DNA of 12,222 nucleotides from Acidimicrobiia bacterium (GTDB lineage: Bacteria; Actinomycetota; Acidimicrobiia; Acidimicrobiales; CATQHL01). This document shows positions 1 through 7,379 of this stretch, one piece after another. A program made the translations under genes and the position numbers. The number at the start of each line of letters is the position of its first letter. The first letter of the stretch is position 1. The DNA lies in assembly GCA_021296435.1 (NCBI GenBank), contig JAGWAK010000033.1, forward strand, positions 15,986 to 28,207, given 5' to 3'. The notes beneath the pieces are model-generated. The model was given only the letters and a program-made list of their open reading frames with translations, did no database searches and had not been told where the DNA came from.

Positions 1-47
1 TCGATCCGGACTTCGATCCCGGCGTCCCCCACCCTCGGTTGTCTGTG
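1..47. repeat. Fragments of dispersed intergenic repeat at the window edge
   Basis: Bases 1-14 (TCGATCCGGACTTC) recur exactly at 11594-11607. Bases 21-47 resemble the module GGCGTCCCCTCCCTCGGT followed by GTTTGTC-like sequence found at 6163-6189 and 9071-9101. The stretch is non-coding and lies upstream of the iron-transporter promoter. It is probably the edge of a repeat element that extends outside the window. Confidence 0.45.
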
Positions 48-64
48 GCGGCCGGCGGCGCCAG

Positions 65-92
65 TTGTAAATGTTGCCTAACGAACTAGGGT
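65..92 (+). promoter_or_regulatory. Putative promoter of the iron-transporter genes
   Basis: TTGTAA at 65-70 resembles a -35 element. It is separated by 16 nt from TAGGGT at 87-92, which fits the TANNNT pattern of actinobacterial -10 boxes. The predicted start of transcription falls near base 99-100, right at the GTG of the long ORF, so a leaderless transcript is possible. The operator half-sites at 76-81 and 94-107 surround the -10 box, a layout suited to repression. Confidence 0.5.
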
Positions 93-107
93 ATTAGGCG
101 TGCCTAA
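76..107 (+). promoter_or_regulatory. DtxR/IdeR-type operator (three half-sites)
   Basis: TTAGGCGTGCCTAA at 94-107 is a perfect 6-bp inverted repeat with a 2-bp centre. It matches the TTAGG-N4-CCTAA core of the DtxR/IdeR box (TTAGGTTAGCCTAA). A further GCCTAA at 76-81 forms an inverted pair with TTAGGC at 94-99. The sites flank the -10 box at 87-92 and cover the predicted transcription start. A DtxR-family gene lies about 3 kb downstream in the same window, which supports metal-dependent repression of the importer. Binding itself is inferred. Confidence 0.65.
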
Positions 108-1362
108 TGCCCGACGCGCCGCCGCGGGCGCCCCGCCGTCGGGTGATCCGGCGCCGCGTGGACGCAGCGGCTTGGTCCGCGCGGGCCGTGCCACCAATGG
201 GAGACGTGCACGGTCGCCCGGTGCCGCCCCCGCTGTGGGCGATTTCCGGGCCCTCCGGCTCGTCGATGTCCACAAGTCGTTCGCCGGTACGCGGGTTCTC
301 AACTCGCTGAACCTGAGTATCGAGCGCGGCCGCACTCTGGCGCTGCTGGGCCCCAGCGGCTGCGGCAAGACGACGCTCATGCGCATCGTGGCGGGTCTCG
401 AGGTCGCCGACGGTGGGGAGGTCCTCGTCGGTGAGCGCATGCTCGCGGGTCCGGGCGTGAACGTGGCGCCGGAGCACCGCCGCATCGGCCTCTTGGGCCA
501 GGAGCGGGCGCTGTTTCCGCACCTGACCGTCGGCGGCAACGTGGCCTACGGTCTCGGACGCTCGCCCGACCGGGAGGCGCGGGTGCGCGAGGTATTGGAC
601 ATGGTCGACCTCGCCGGTTTCGAGAAGAGGATGCCCGACTCGCTGTCGGGGGGTCAGCAACAGAGGGTCGCCATCGCTCGCGCGCTGGCGCCGCGCCCGC
701 GGATGCTCCTGCTCGACGAGCCCTTCCAGGCGCTCGACGTCCATCTGCGACTGGAACTGCAGGCTGAGGTCCAGACGCTGCTCGGAACGCTCGGGGCCAC
801 CGCCGTCATCGTCACCCACGATCAGGACGAGGCCTTCGTCATGGGCGACGAGGTGGCGGTCATGCAGGACGGGCACATCCGCCAGCGCGGTACCCCCAGC
901 GAGGTCTACGGCCATCCCTCCTCACCGTGGGTCGCCTCGTTCGTCGGCGACGCCAACTTCATCCCCGGTCTCGGATCCGGCTCCACCGTCGCCACACCGT
1001 TGGGCAATCTGGCTACGTGCTGCGCCGTGTCGGGGAGGGTGGCGGTTCTGGTACGTCCCTCGCAGCTGCGTCTCGTTGCAGCGGCGGGGAGCGGCGAGGA
1101 GGATGCGAGCGCCACGGGCCAGGTACAGGCGATGCGCTTCTACGGGCACACCACCGAATGCCGCGTGCAGATCGGCGACAACGTCCTCCTCGCTCGCAGC
1201 GACCGGATGCCGGGCGTGCGCGTCGGTGACGACGTGGCGCTGCACTACGACGGCCCGCCAGCCGTCGCGTACCCGGAGTCGGCCATGGCCGGTCTGCGGC
1301 GCAACGGCAAGCAGCGGCGCGCCGAGAGCGGGGAACCGGCGCTCGCGGAGACCACCGGGTAA
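100..1362 (+). CDS. fbpC: Fbp-type ferric iron ABC transporter, ATP-binding protein
   Basis: This is the cytoplasmic ATPase of an importer in the FbpC/PotA-like family, most likely for ferric iron. In the 420-residue reading the Walker A motif GPSGCGKTT is at 84-92, the Q-loop glutamine at 134, the signature LSGGQQQR at 182-189, Walker B MLLLDEP at 202-208, the D-loop ALD at 211-213 and the switch histidine at 240. Residues from about 280 form the C-terminal TOBE-like regulatory region. The start is uncertain. GTG 100 sits 7 nt after a -10 box and suits leaderless translation, but the first 46 residues are Ala/Arg/Pro-rich, about a third of their codons end in A or T (about a sixth just after), and family homology begins near FRALRLVDV at residue 49. 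GTG 235 (375 residues) is the main alternative; neither it nor TTG 172 has a Shine-Dalgarno sequence. The permease gene follows 146 nt downstream. The neighbouring DtxR gene and box favour iron as substrate over polyamine or thiamine. Confidence 0.85.
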   Translation: MPNARRAAAGAPPSGDPAPRGRSGLVRAGRATNGRRARSPGAAPAVGDFRALRLVDVHKSFAGTRVLNSLNLSIERGRTLALLGPSGCGKTTLMRIVAGLEVADGGEVLVGERMLAGPGVNVAPEHRRIGLLGQERALFPHLTVGGNVAYGLGRSPDREARVREVLDMVDLAGFEKRMPDSLSGGQQQRVAIARALAPRPRMLLLDEPFQALDVHLRLELQAEVQTLLGTLGATAVIVTHDQDEAFVMGDEVAVMQDGHIRQRGTPSEVYGHPSSPWVASFVGDANFIPGLGSGSTVATPLGNLATCCAVSGRVAVLVRPSQLRLVAAAGSGEEDASATGQVQAMRFYGHTTECRVQIGDNVLLARSDRMPGVRVGDDVALHYDGPPAVAYPESAMAGLRRNGKQRRAESGEPALAETTG

Positions 1363-1382
1363 TGCTGCGGACCGTCTTCGCC

Positions 1383-1418
1383 GTCATTCCGGCGGAGGCC
1401 GGAATCCACTGTCCGGCG
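1383..1418. repeat. REP-like hairpin repeat, copy 1
   Basis: The stretch begins GTCATTCC and contains a perfect 8-bp stem, ATTCCGGC (1386-1393) and GCCGGAAT (1398-1405), around the loop GGAG. It ends CCACTGTCCGGCG. The same ends occur at 11021-11080, where the last 20 bases match with one mismatch. Elements of the GTCATTCC...GGAATCC type are common intergenic hairpin repeats in many bacteria. It lies between the ATPase and permease genes and may affect transcript stability; that is inference. Confidence 0.65.
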
Positions 1419-1508
1419 GTCCGGCCTGTGCCCCCGGTGAACGACTCGGCACACGCCTAGAGTCGCGCCGGAGAGCCACCGACTCCGCCGCAGCCCGCAA
1501 CCCCGTCG

Positions 1509-3062
1509 ATGGATGCCGGCCGTCTTTGCCGTACCTGGGGCTTCGGCCTCGGGTTGTTCTTCGCCGCGCCGCTCGGCTACCTCGTCTACGAGAACGTCCG
1601 GCTGCGCTCGGACATCCTGGACATCCTGGGTGTGGCGCGGACCTGGGGCCCGCTCGGCAACTCCCTGCTGCTGGCCGCCTCGGTGTCGCTGGCGGCAATG
1701 GTTGCCGGGACCGCTCTGGCCTGGGCGACGGTGCGACTCGATCTGCCGGGACGGCGATTCTGGGCGGCGCTGGCGCCGCTGCCACTGGTCTTCCCCACCT
1801 TCGTCGGCGCCACGGCGTTCATCGCCCTCGGAGCCCGCGGCGGGCTGGCCGAGCAGATCCTGTCGCCGCTCGGTGTCGGTGCCCTGCCCCGCCGCCTGGG
1901 GTGTGCTGACCCTCTTCACCTATCCCTACGTGTACCTGCCCACCCGCGCCCGGCTGCGCCACCTGGACCCCGCCTACGAGGAGGCCGCACGGGTGCTGGG
2001 GCGCAGGCCAGCGGCGGTCTTCGCCACCGTCACCCTCCCGGCGATCCTCCCGGCCGTGTCTGCGGGCGGTCTGCTGGTGTGCCTCTACACCCTCTCGGAC
2101 TTCGGGGCGGTCGAGTTGCTGCGCTACGAGACCCTCACCCGTTCGATCTATGCCAACCGGCTCTTCGATCGACCCACGTCTGTGACCCACGGCCTGCTGC
2201 TCGGCATCGTCGCGGTGGGGGTCGTGATGGTCGAGCGCTGGCTCGCACGGCGCCGCGCGGGGGGCTTCGCCGCGACCTCCGACCGGCCCCCGCCGCTGGC
2301 ATCGCTCGGCTGGTGGCGCTGGCCGGTCTGCGCCGCCGTCGTCGCGTTCCTCCTCCTGGCTCTCGTGGCGCCACTCGCCACCCTGGGGTATTGGGCCGGC
2401 AGGGGGATCGCCAACCCCGGCAGGCGCGTCGGAGCCTTCGCCCTCGACGGCGGGGGAATCGCCACGTCGGCCGCCTCCACCGTGGCGGTCAGCGCGGTTG
2501 CGGCCACAGTGACGGTCCTGGTGATGCTCCCGCTGGCGTGGCTCCTGGTGCGCCGCCCGTCTCGCAGTGCCTCGGCCTCCAATCTCCTCGTCACGGCGGG
2601 TTTCGCCCTTCCCGGCATCGTGGTCGCCCTGGCGCTGGTTTTCTGGGCACTGCAGGTGCCGTTCGCCGAGGCGGTCTACCAGACGTTGCCGCTGCTGGTC
2701 GTCGGTTATGTCCTCCTGTTCGGCGCGCGGCGCGGGCGGCCGTGGGCGCCGTTCCGACGCGTCTGAGCGAGGGCGCGCGGACCCTCGGCGTCCGCCGCTG
2801 GCGGCGCCTCCGCACCGTGGAGTTGCCGCTCATGGCGCCCGGGCTGCTGGCAGCGGGAGGTTTGGTGTTCCTGTCGGTGATGAAGGAACTCCCGCTCACG
2901 TTGCTGATGCGGCCGACGAACCTGCCGATGCTGTCGGCGGACATCTGGGACTCCACAGAGTCGCTCTTCCTGGCGCAGGCCGGCCTGGAGTCGCTCGTGC
3001 TGGTGGGGGCCTCCGGGCTCTTGACGTGGTTGCTGGTGCTGCGTCGCTCGGAGTTCGCCTGA
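1509..3062 (+). pseudogene. fbpB: Fbp-type iron ABC transporter permease, two frame changes
   Basis: A fused two-half permease of the FbpB/HitB family, which forms the membrane channel for iron import. From ATG 1509 the first frame gives N-terminal membrane segments up to SPLGVGALP. At about 1887-1890 (run CCCC) coding continues in the +1 frame with WGVLTLFTYPYVYLP and the first EAA loop (YEEAARVLGRR) through to GYVLLFGAR near 2730. Coding then returns to the first frame for the second EAA loop (LSEGARTLGVRRWRRL) and the C-terminus, MKELPLTLLMRP onward. The first frame has no stop across the middle, so a naive call is a 517-residue protein with a scrambled centre. ATG 1509 is the only ATG after the in-frame stop at 1458; I see no Shine-Dalgarno sequence. 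Against remembered homologues about 17 and 13 nt appear to be missing at the two sites. It could be a decaying gene or an assembly error; the middle frame stays open for about 840 nt, so any decay is recent. Confidence 0.75.
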
Positions 3063-3215
3063 GCGTCCTCCAGTAGGCGACGATCCGTCCGCGCCCACCA
3101 TTGGCGCTGGTCTGTGCCGGTACGAATCAGCGAGGGTACGGGACGCCGGAGGCGAAGCCCCGGGTCGATTGCGCAGGCGAGGGCCGGACTCGCGCCCGGT
3201 GGCCCACACCCGGGG

Positions 3216-3885
3216 TCAGCCGTTGGCGGTCACCGGCACGACCAGGAGCCGCTCGCTGGTGTAGTGGTCGATCTCCACCGCCTCGCCGTCGATGTCGACG
3301 GTGGTGGGCCCCTCGGCGGAGTTGGACGTCACGATCCCGCTGTTGCCGGGACAGATCGACGAGTCCTCCAGGAAGTCCAGCACGCCGTCCACGAACTCCA
3401 ACTCCTCGGTGATGCGCGACACCACGAAGGCTCCGCCCTCCTCCACATCGGTGAGAGCCACGCTCTCGGGTGCGGAGTAGCCCGAACCTGGGATCGGGTT
3501 GCCGTGCGGGCACGTCGTGGGCTGGCCCAGCAGTTTGCTCATGGCCTCTTCCACGCGAGGCGAAAGCACGTGCTCCCACTTGCCGGCCTCGGCGTGGGCC
3601 TCCGCCCACGACAGCCCCAGCACGTCGGTCAGGAACCGCTCGGCGACGCACGACTTGCCGCGCCAGGGCCATGCCGTCGTCGGTCAGCGTGATCTGCCTG
3701 CCCGGCTCCAGCAGGCCCGCGTCCTGCATGCGGCGGATCATCTCCGACACCGCTGGGCGGGAGATGCCCATCCGCTCGGCGATGCGGGCCTGGATCACGT
3801 CCAGGTCATCCTCGGCCAACTCGAAGATGGTCTCGCAGTACTCCTCGAAGGCCGGGTGGTACTCGGGTGCTGTCCAAGTGGCCAC
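3216..3885 (-). pseudogene. DtxR/MntR-family metal-dependent repressor, frameshifted
   Basis: A DNA-binding repressor that senses Fe(II) or Mn(II). The N-terminal frame from GTG 3885 encodes FEEYCETIFEL and the winged helix-turn-helix (ARIAERMGISRPAVSEMIRRM, about residues 33-53). Reading then changes frame near 3648: the dimerisation region VAERFLTDVLGLSWAEAHAE and WEHVLS, then a C-terminal FeoA/SH3-like domain, lie in a second frame that ends at 3216. Family members read about VVRRHRLAERFL here, so about 11 nt are missing, including the metal-ligand histidine equivalent to DtxR His79. A second oddity is HAEAGKWEH: glycine stands where DtxR has Cys102 and MntR has Glu99. Glu15 and Glu18 align with the MntR acidic ligands, so manganese is possible. 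GTG 3885 is chosen because TAGACT lies exactly 6 nt upstream. The gene is convergent with the iron permease and divergent from sucC. Real decay or an assembly gap cannot be separated from sequence alone. Confidence 0.8.
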
Positions 3886-3891
3886 GATTTC

Positions 3892-3897
3892 AGTCTA
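3892..3897 (-). promoter_or_regulatory. -10 box of the DtxR-family gene, probably leaderless
   Basis: On the minus strand TAGACT is followed by six bases (GAAATC) and the GTG start at 3885. This spacing puts the transcription start on the start codon, as in actinobacterial leaderless genes. No clear -35 element and no DtxR box is seen here. Confidence 0.45.
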
Positions 3898-4020
3898 GAC
3901 CACGCCGGCCTGCGGTTTTCGCTCGGAGCCGGCGCCGTAGAGCCGCACCCGGGAGGTTCCGCGGCTTCGTTGCTCTAGGCTCGCCCGCTGGACAGCGGCG
4001 GTAGCGCGCGGGGGCACCAA

Positions 4021-5178
4021 GTGGACCTACTGGAACATCAGGGCAAGGAGTTCTTCGCCGCGTACGGGTTGCCCACTTCTCCGGGCGAGGTGGCTCTCGC
4101 CGCCGATGAGGCGGTCGCCGCCGCCGAGCGGATCGGCTACCCGGTCGTCATCAAGGCACAGGTGCACGTGGGCGGGCGCGGCAAGGCCGGCGGCATCAAG
4201 CTGGGCACCGACGCCGGCGAGGTGCGCCGCCACGCGGAGGCGATTCTGGGTCTTGACATCCGGGGCCACGTCGTGCGGCGCCTCTGGATCGAGCAGGCCG
4301 CCGACATCGCCGAGGAGTACTACGCCGGCTTCACACTCGACCGCTCGGCGCGCCGCCACCTCGGGATGCTCTCGGCGCAGGGAGGCGTGGATATCGAGGA
4401 GGTGGCCGCCACCGCTCCCGAGGCCATCGCCCGTATCCACATCGACCCCACCGAGGGCCTGACGAGCGAGGCCTGCCGGCAGTGGGTGGCCGAAGCCGAG
4501 CTGAACCCCGCCGTCACCGACCAGGCCGTCGAGCTGCTCGATTTGCTCTACCGGGCCTACGTCGACGGGGACGCCGACCTCGTGGAGGTCAACCCGCTCA
4601 TCGTGACCGGCGAGGGGCGGCTGCACGTGCTCGACGCCAAGGTGACCCTCGACGGCAACGCCCAATTCCGCCACCCCAACTACGCCGCCTACGACGAGAC
4701 CGTCGAGCGTGACGAGCGTGAGCAGGAGGCCCACGCCAGGGGACTGCAGTACGTGGGCCTCGACGGCACCGTGGGCGTCATCGCCAACGGCGCCGGGCTG
4801 GCCATGGCCACCGTGGACATCGTCGACGAGGCCGGCGGCACGCCCGCCAACTTCCTGGACATCGGCGGCGGCGCCAACGCCGATGTGATGTCGGCCGCCC
4901 TCGAGGTGGTGGACGGCGACCCCTCGGTGCGTTCCATCTTCATCAACATCTTCGGCGGCATCACCAAGGGCGAGGAGGTGGCCCGCGGCATCATCGAGGC
5001 GCTCGGCCGGGTCGACATCGCCTCGCCGATCATCCTGCGCCTCGACGGCACCAACGCCGCCGAGGGTACCGAGATGCTGCGCCCCCACCTCTCCGAGGGG
5101 CTGCGTCTCGCCCCCGACATGGTGGAGGCCGCCCGCATGGCAGTCACCGCCGCGGAAGCCCGCGAGGGGCGCCCATGA
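4021..5178 (+). CDS. sucC: Succinyl-CoA synthetase (succinate-CoA ligase), beta subunit
   Basis: Beta subunit of the TCA-cycle enzyme that interconverts succinyl-CoA and succinate with formation of a nucleoside triphosphate; cytoplasmic. The 385-residue protein has the family length. An N-terminal ATP-grasp domain shows Lys45 and the glycine-rich GGRGKAGG at 51-58, then LGMLSAQGGVDIE near 114-126. EVNPL at 189-193 and LDAKVTLDGNA at 204-214 mark the nucleotide/Mg site. The C-terminal ligase domain carries NIFGGITKGEEVA at 309-321. The GTG start at 4021 has GGGGG six bases upstream as a Shine-Dalgarno-like site, and DLLEHQGKEFF is the usual N-terminus. It overlaps sucD by ATGA, so the two are translationally coupled. 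Whether it prefers ATP or GTP cannot be read from the sequence. Confidence 0.97.
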   Translation: MDLLEHQGKEFFAAYGLPTSPGEVALAADEAVAAAERIGYPVVIKAQVHVGGRGKAGGIKLGTDAGEVRRHAEAILGLDIRGHVVRRLWIEQAADIAEEYYAGFTLDRSARRHLGMLSAQGGVDIEEVAATAPEAIARIHIDPTEGLTSEACRQWVAEAELNPAVTDQAVELLDLLYRAYVDGDADLVEVNPLIVTGEGRLHVLDAKVTLDGNAQFRHPNYAAYDETVERDEREQEAHARGLQYVGLDGTVGVIANGAGLAMATVDIVDEAGGTPANFLDIGGGANADVMSAALEVVDGDPSVRSIFINIFGGITKGEEVARGIIEALGRVDIASPIILRLDGTNAAEGTEMLRPHLSEGLRLAPDMVEAARMAVTAAEAREGRP

Positions 5179-6059
5179 GCATCTTCGTCGACGAGAACAC
5201 CCGGGTCGTCTACCAGGGCCTCACCGGCTCGGCCGGGCGCTACTACGGGCTGCTGAACCGCGACTACGGCACGCAGGTCGTGGCCGGCACGCATCCCCGC
5301 AAGGCCGGCAGCGACGTGGACGGCATCCCCATCTTCGCCACCGTCGGCGAGGCCACCGAGGCCACCGGCGCCGACACCTCGTGCATCTTCGTGCCCGCCC
5401 CCGGGGTGCCCGGTGCCGTGCTGGAGGCAGCCGAGGGCGGCGTGCGCTTCATCGTGGTGATCACCGAGGGCGTGCCCATGCACGACGAGGCCCGCACGTT
5501 CGCCCACCTGCAGCGCCACCACCCCGAGGTGCGCCTGCTGGGTCCCAACTGCCCCGGCGTCATCAGCCCCGGGCACTGCAACATCGGCATCACCGCCGGC
5601 CACATTGCTAAACCCGGCGGTCCGGTGGGCATCGTCAGCCGCTCCGGCACCCTCACCTACCAGGCCCTGCACGAGCTCAAGGAGAAGGGGATCGGCTGCA
5701 CCACCTGCGTGGGCATCGGTGGCGACCCCGTGCCGGGCACCAACTTCATCGACTGCCTGGCCGCCTTCGAGGAAGATCCCGACACCGAGGCCGTCATGCT
5801 GATCGGCGAGATCGGCGGGTCGGCCGAGGAGGAGGCCGCCGAGTTCATCGCCGAGCACCTCTCCAAGCCCGTCGTGGCCTACATCGCCGGCATGACCGCA
5901 CCGCCGGGCAAGAAGATGGGCCACGCCGGAGCCATCGTCTCGGGCGGTCGGGGCACTGCCGCGGCCAAGGTGGAGGCACTCGGTGCCGCCGGAGTCCGCG
6001 TCGGCAGCAACCCCACTCAGGCCGGCGAGCTCATGGCCGAGGTCGTCGCCGGGCTGTAG
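5175..6059 (+). CDS. sucD: Succinyl-CoA synthetase (succinate-CoA ligase), alpha subunit
   Basis: Alpha subunit of the same enzyme; it binds coenzyme A and carries the phosphohistidine intermediate. The 294-residue protein is full length. The Rossmann CoA-binding fold begins with VVYQGLTGSAG (11-21). The next loop reads THPRKAGS, like the actinobacterial ARKAG form and unlike the GKGG of E. coli. LLGPNCPGVISPG is at 121-133 and SRSGTLTYQ at 155-163. The catalytic histidine is His250 in MGHAGAIVSGGRGTAAAK. The ATG overlaps the sucC stop by four bases (ATGA). The gene is followed by a repeat element and a strong hairpin terminator at 6199-6243, ending the two-gene operon. Confidence 0.97.
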   Translation: MSIFVDENTRVVYQGLTGSAGRYYGLLNRDYGTQVVAGTHPRKAGSDVDGIPIFATVGEATEATGADTSCIFVPAPGVPGAVLEAAEGGVRFIVVITEGVPMHDEARTFAHLQRHHPEVRLLGPNCPGVISPGHCNIGITAGHIAKPGGPVGIVSRSGTLTYQALHELKEKGIGCTTCVGIGGDPVPGTNFIDCLAAFEEDPDTEAVMLIGEIGGSAEEEAAEFIAEHLSKPVVAYIAGMTAPPGKKMGHAGAIVSGGRGTAAAKVEALGAAGVRVGSNPTQAGELMAEVVAGL

Positions 6060-6062
6060 CTC

Positions 6063-6116
6063 CGTCCGGTCGGGGCCGCTGGTGGCCTGGCGCGTCCGGT
6101 CGGGGCCGCCGGTGGG
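6063..6116. repeat. Imperfect direct repeat directly after sucD
   Basis: The unit CGTCCGGTCGGGGCCGCTGG at 6063-6082 recurs at 6093-6112 with one change (CGCCGG). The second unit is the left end of the longer dispersed repeat at 6094-6167, so the first looks like a truncated extra copy placed just after the sucD stop codon. Confidence 0.7.
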
Positions 6117-6167
6117 CGTCGGCGGGAGCGTCTGGCGAAATCGCTCCGCCAGCCGTCCCCCCGGCGT
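6094..6167. repeat. Dispersed intergenic repeat, copy A (74 bp)
   Basis: This 74-bp stretch is repeated at 9098-9171 with only two substitutions. It contains a stem-loop: GGCGGGAGCG (6121-6130) pairs with CGCTCCGCC (6142-6150), with one bulged G, around the loop TCTGGCGAAAT. Both copies lie between genes on the same strand. No transposase or coding sense is evident, so a MITE-like or REP-like element is the best description. Confidence 0.85.
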
Positions 6168-6189
6168 CCCCTCCCTCGGTAGTTTGTCC
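6163..6189. repeat. Short repeat module GGCGTCCCCTCCCTCGGT
   Basis: The module GGCGTCCCCTCCCTCGGT plus a GTTTGTCC-like tail directly follows copy A. Near-identical sequence precedes copy B at 9071-9101, and a diverged form is at 21-47. Its place relative to the 74-bp core therefore changes between sites. Confidence 0.65.
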
Positions 6190-6198
6190 ATTAACGCG

Positions 6199-6243
6199 AG
6201 AGTCCGGCGCCCCCTTGCTGGGAGCGCCGGACTCTTACGTTTT
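6199..6243. terminator. Bidirectional hairpin terminator between sucD and the binding-protein gene
   Basis: AGAGTCCGGCGC at 6199-6210 and GCGCCGGACTCT at 6224-6235 form a perfect 12-bp stem with a 13-nt loop, followed on the plus strand by TACGTTTT. It sits between two convergent genes, so it likely ends sucCD and may also end the amino-acid transporter operon. The T-tract is better for the plus direction. Confidence 0.85.
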
Positions 6244-6270
6244 GCTAGCTGTTGCTAGAAGGTTGTTCGC

Positions 6271-7251
6271 CTAGGTGCAGTTGGGTATGCCCGGGCTCGT
6301 GTCGATGTGCTTCTCGTAGAGGTCGTCGAGGGTGCCTCGCGCGATGTAGTACCCCAGCCAGCCGTTCAGGTACTCGAGCCACACGACCTCGCCACGTGGC
6401 AGGGCCCATGCGCCGTACTCCGCTGCCAGGAACGGGTCGGTCGGGTCCAGGATGCTGGTGGTCGGGTTCTCGGCCACGAAAGGCTGTGCCAGGTAATTCT
6501 CCACCACGATGGCGTCGGCGCGCCCGGAGGCAACCTCGAGGAACGCCGGGGCCTGGTCGAGCTCGACCAGGTTGGCCTCGGAGAACTCCTTAGAGATCAG
6601 GTTGGCCGCGGTGGAGCCGGCGAGCGCTGTCATCGTGACGTCGCTGCTGTTCAGATCCGACCTGGTCTTGACCGCCGAGTCGTTGTTCACGACCACGACC
6701 TGCCCGTAGGGCACGTACGGGCACGTGAACCAGAGCTGCTCGAGGCGGGCCGGGCGGCCGACGAGGCCAACCGACGCCATGTCGAACTGGCGGGCCAGCA
6801 GGCCAGGGATCATCGCATCGAACTCGAGGTCGTTGATCTCGAGTTCCACGCCGAGGTCCTCGGCGAGCATGCGCATCAGGTCCACGTCGTAGCCGGCGGG
6901 GTCGCCGTTCTCGTCGATGTACATCTGCGGCTCGAACTGCAGCACCATGCCGACCTTGAGGGTCCCACGGTCCTTGATTTCGTCCAGCAGGTTCCCGCTC
7001 ACCACGGTCTGGGCGGCCGAGCCGGAATCACCTTGGCTGAGGGTGACCTCTTCCTCTTCCTCCGCGGGAGCCGGCGCCTCTGCAGGCGCTACGGCATCGT
7101 CCTCCTCGGCGGGTGCCGGGGCGGCGTCAGCCGGAGCCGGGGCTTCGGCCGGAGCCGGCGCCGGAGCCGCCTCGTCGTCGCCGTCGCCGCATGCCGCCGC
7201 AATCAACGACAGCGCGACCAGCGGTACCAGCAACTTCATCAATCTCCTCAT
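6271..7251 (-). CDS. Amino-acid ABC transporter substrate-binding lipoprotein
   Basis: An extracytoplasmic binding protein of the family-3 type (SBP_bac_3), which captures polar amino acids and delivers them to the adjacent permease. A signal peptide (MRRLMKLLVPLVALSLIAAAC) ends in a lipobox with Cys21 as the lipidated residue. Residues 22-70 are a low-complexity Ala/Pro/Glu tether. The binding domain starts near LLDEIKDRGTLKVGM and includes YDVDLMRMLAEDLGV, typical of the family, to the C-terminus at residue 326. ATG 7251 is preceded by a strong Shine-Dalgarno sequence, AAGGAAG. ATG at residue 5 is also possible, with AGGAGA in front of it, and keeps the signal peptide. The gene follows the permease after a 128-nt gap, so it may have its own promoter. 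The exact ligand cannot be predicted. Confidence 0.92.
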   Translation of the reverse strand: MRRLMKLLVPLVALSLIAAACGDGDDEAAPAPAPAEAPAPADAAPAPAEEDDAVAPAEAPAPAEEEEEVTLSQGDSGSAAQTVVSGNLLDEIKDRGTLKVGMVLQFEPQMYIDENGDPAGYDVDLMRMLAEDLGVELEINDLEFDAMIPGLLARQFDMASVGLVGRPARLEQLWFTCPYVPYGQVVVVNNDSAVKTRSDLNSSDVTMTALAGSTAANLISKEFSEANLVELDQAPAFLEVASGRADAIVVENYLAQPFVAENPTTSILDPTDPFLAAEYGAWALPRGEVVWLEYLNGWLGYYIARGTLDDLYEKHIDTSPGIPNCT

Positions 7252-7256
7252 GCTTA

Positions 7257-7263
7257 CTTCCTT
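7257..7263 (-). promoter_or_regulatory. Strong ribosome binding site of the binding-protein gene
   Basis: AAGGAAG on the minus strand lies five bases before ATG 7251. It is the clearest Shine-Dalgarno sequence in the window and contrasts with the leaderless-looking starts of other genes. It fits the high expression usual for binding proteins. Confidence 0.75.
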
Positions 7264-7379
7264 TCTGGGGGATTTGCTGCAACGATCGGCGTCTAGCGTG
7301 AGCGGCCGCGCACCGACGCATGCACGAGACGCCCGCGGACACTTGCTAGGAACTTCTACCGCTCGATTGAATTCAAACT

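Noticed and set aside
94..915. Minus-strand open frame opposite the iron-transporter ATPase
   Set aside because: Mirror of the ATPase coding sequence; the Walker and signature motifs on the plus strand show which frame is real.
1880..2740. Programmed ribosomal frameshifting in the iron permease
   Set aside because: No classical slippery heptamer or downstream stimulator is evident, two opposite shifts would be needed, and conserved residues seem missing at both places.
3063..3215. Terminator between the convergent permease and DtxR-family genes
   Set aside because: Only short imperfect inverted repeats (such as GGGCC at 3181 with GGCCC at 3201) and no T-run were found.
4689..6191. Long minus-strand open frame of 500 codons opposite sucC/sucD
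   Set aside because: It lies antisense to two clearly conserved enzymes, and its Gly/Asp/His-rich translation is typical of the reverse frame of high-GC genes.
6242..6258. Direct repeat TTGCTAG twice after the terminator as an attachment site
   Set aside because: Only seven bases long, with no integrase gene or element boundary nearby.
7367..7376. TTGAATTCAA palindrome between the permease and binding-protein genes as an operator
   Set aside because: A single 10-bp palindrome without a second copy, a nearby regulator or clear promoter elements; too weak to call.
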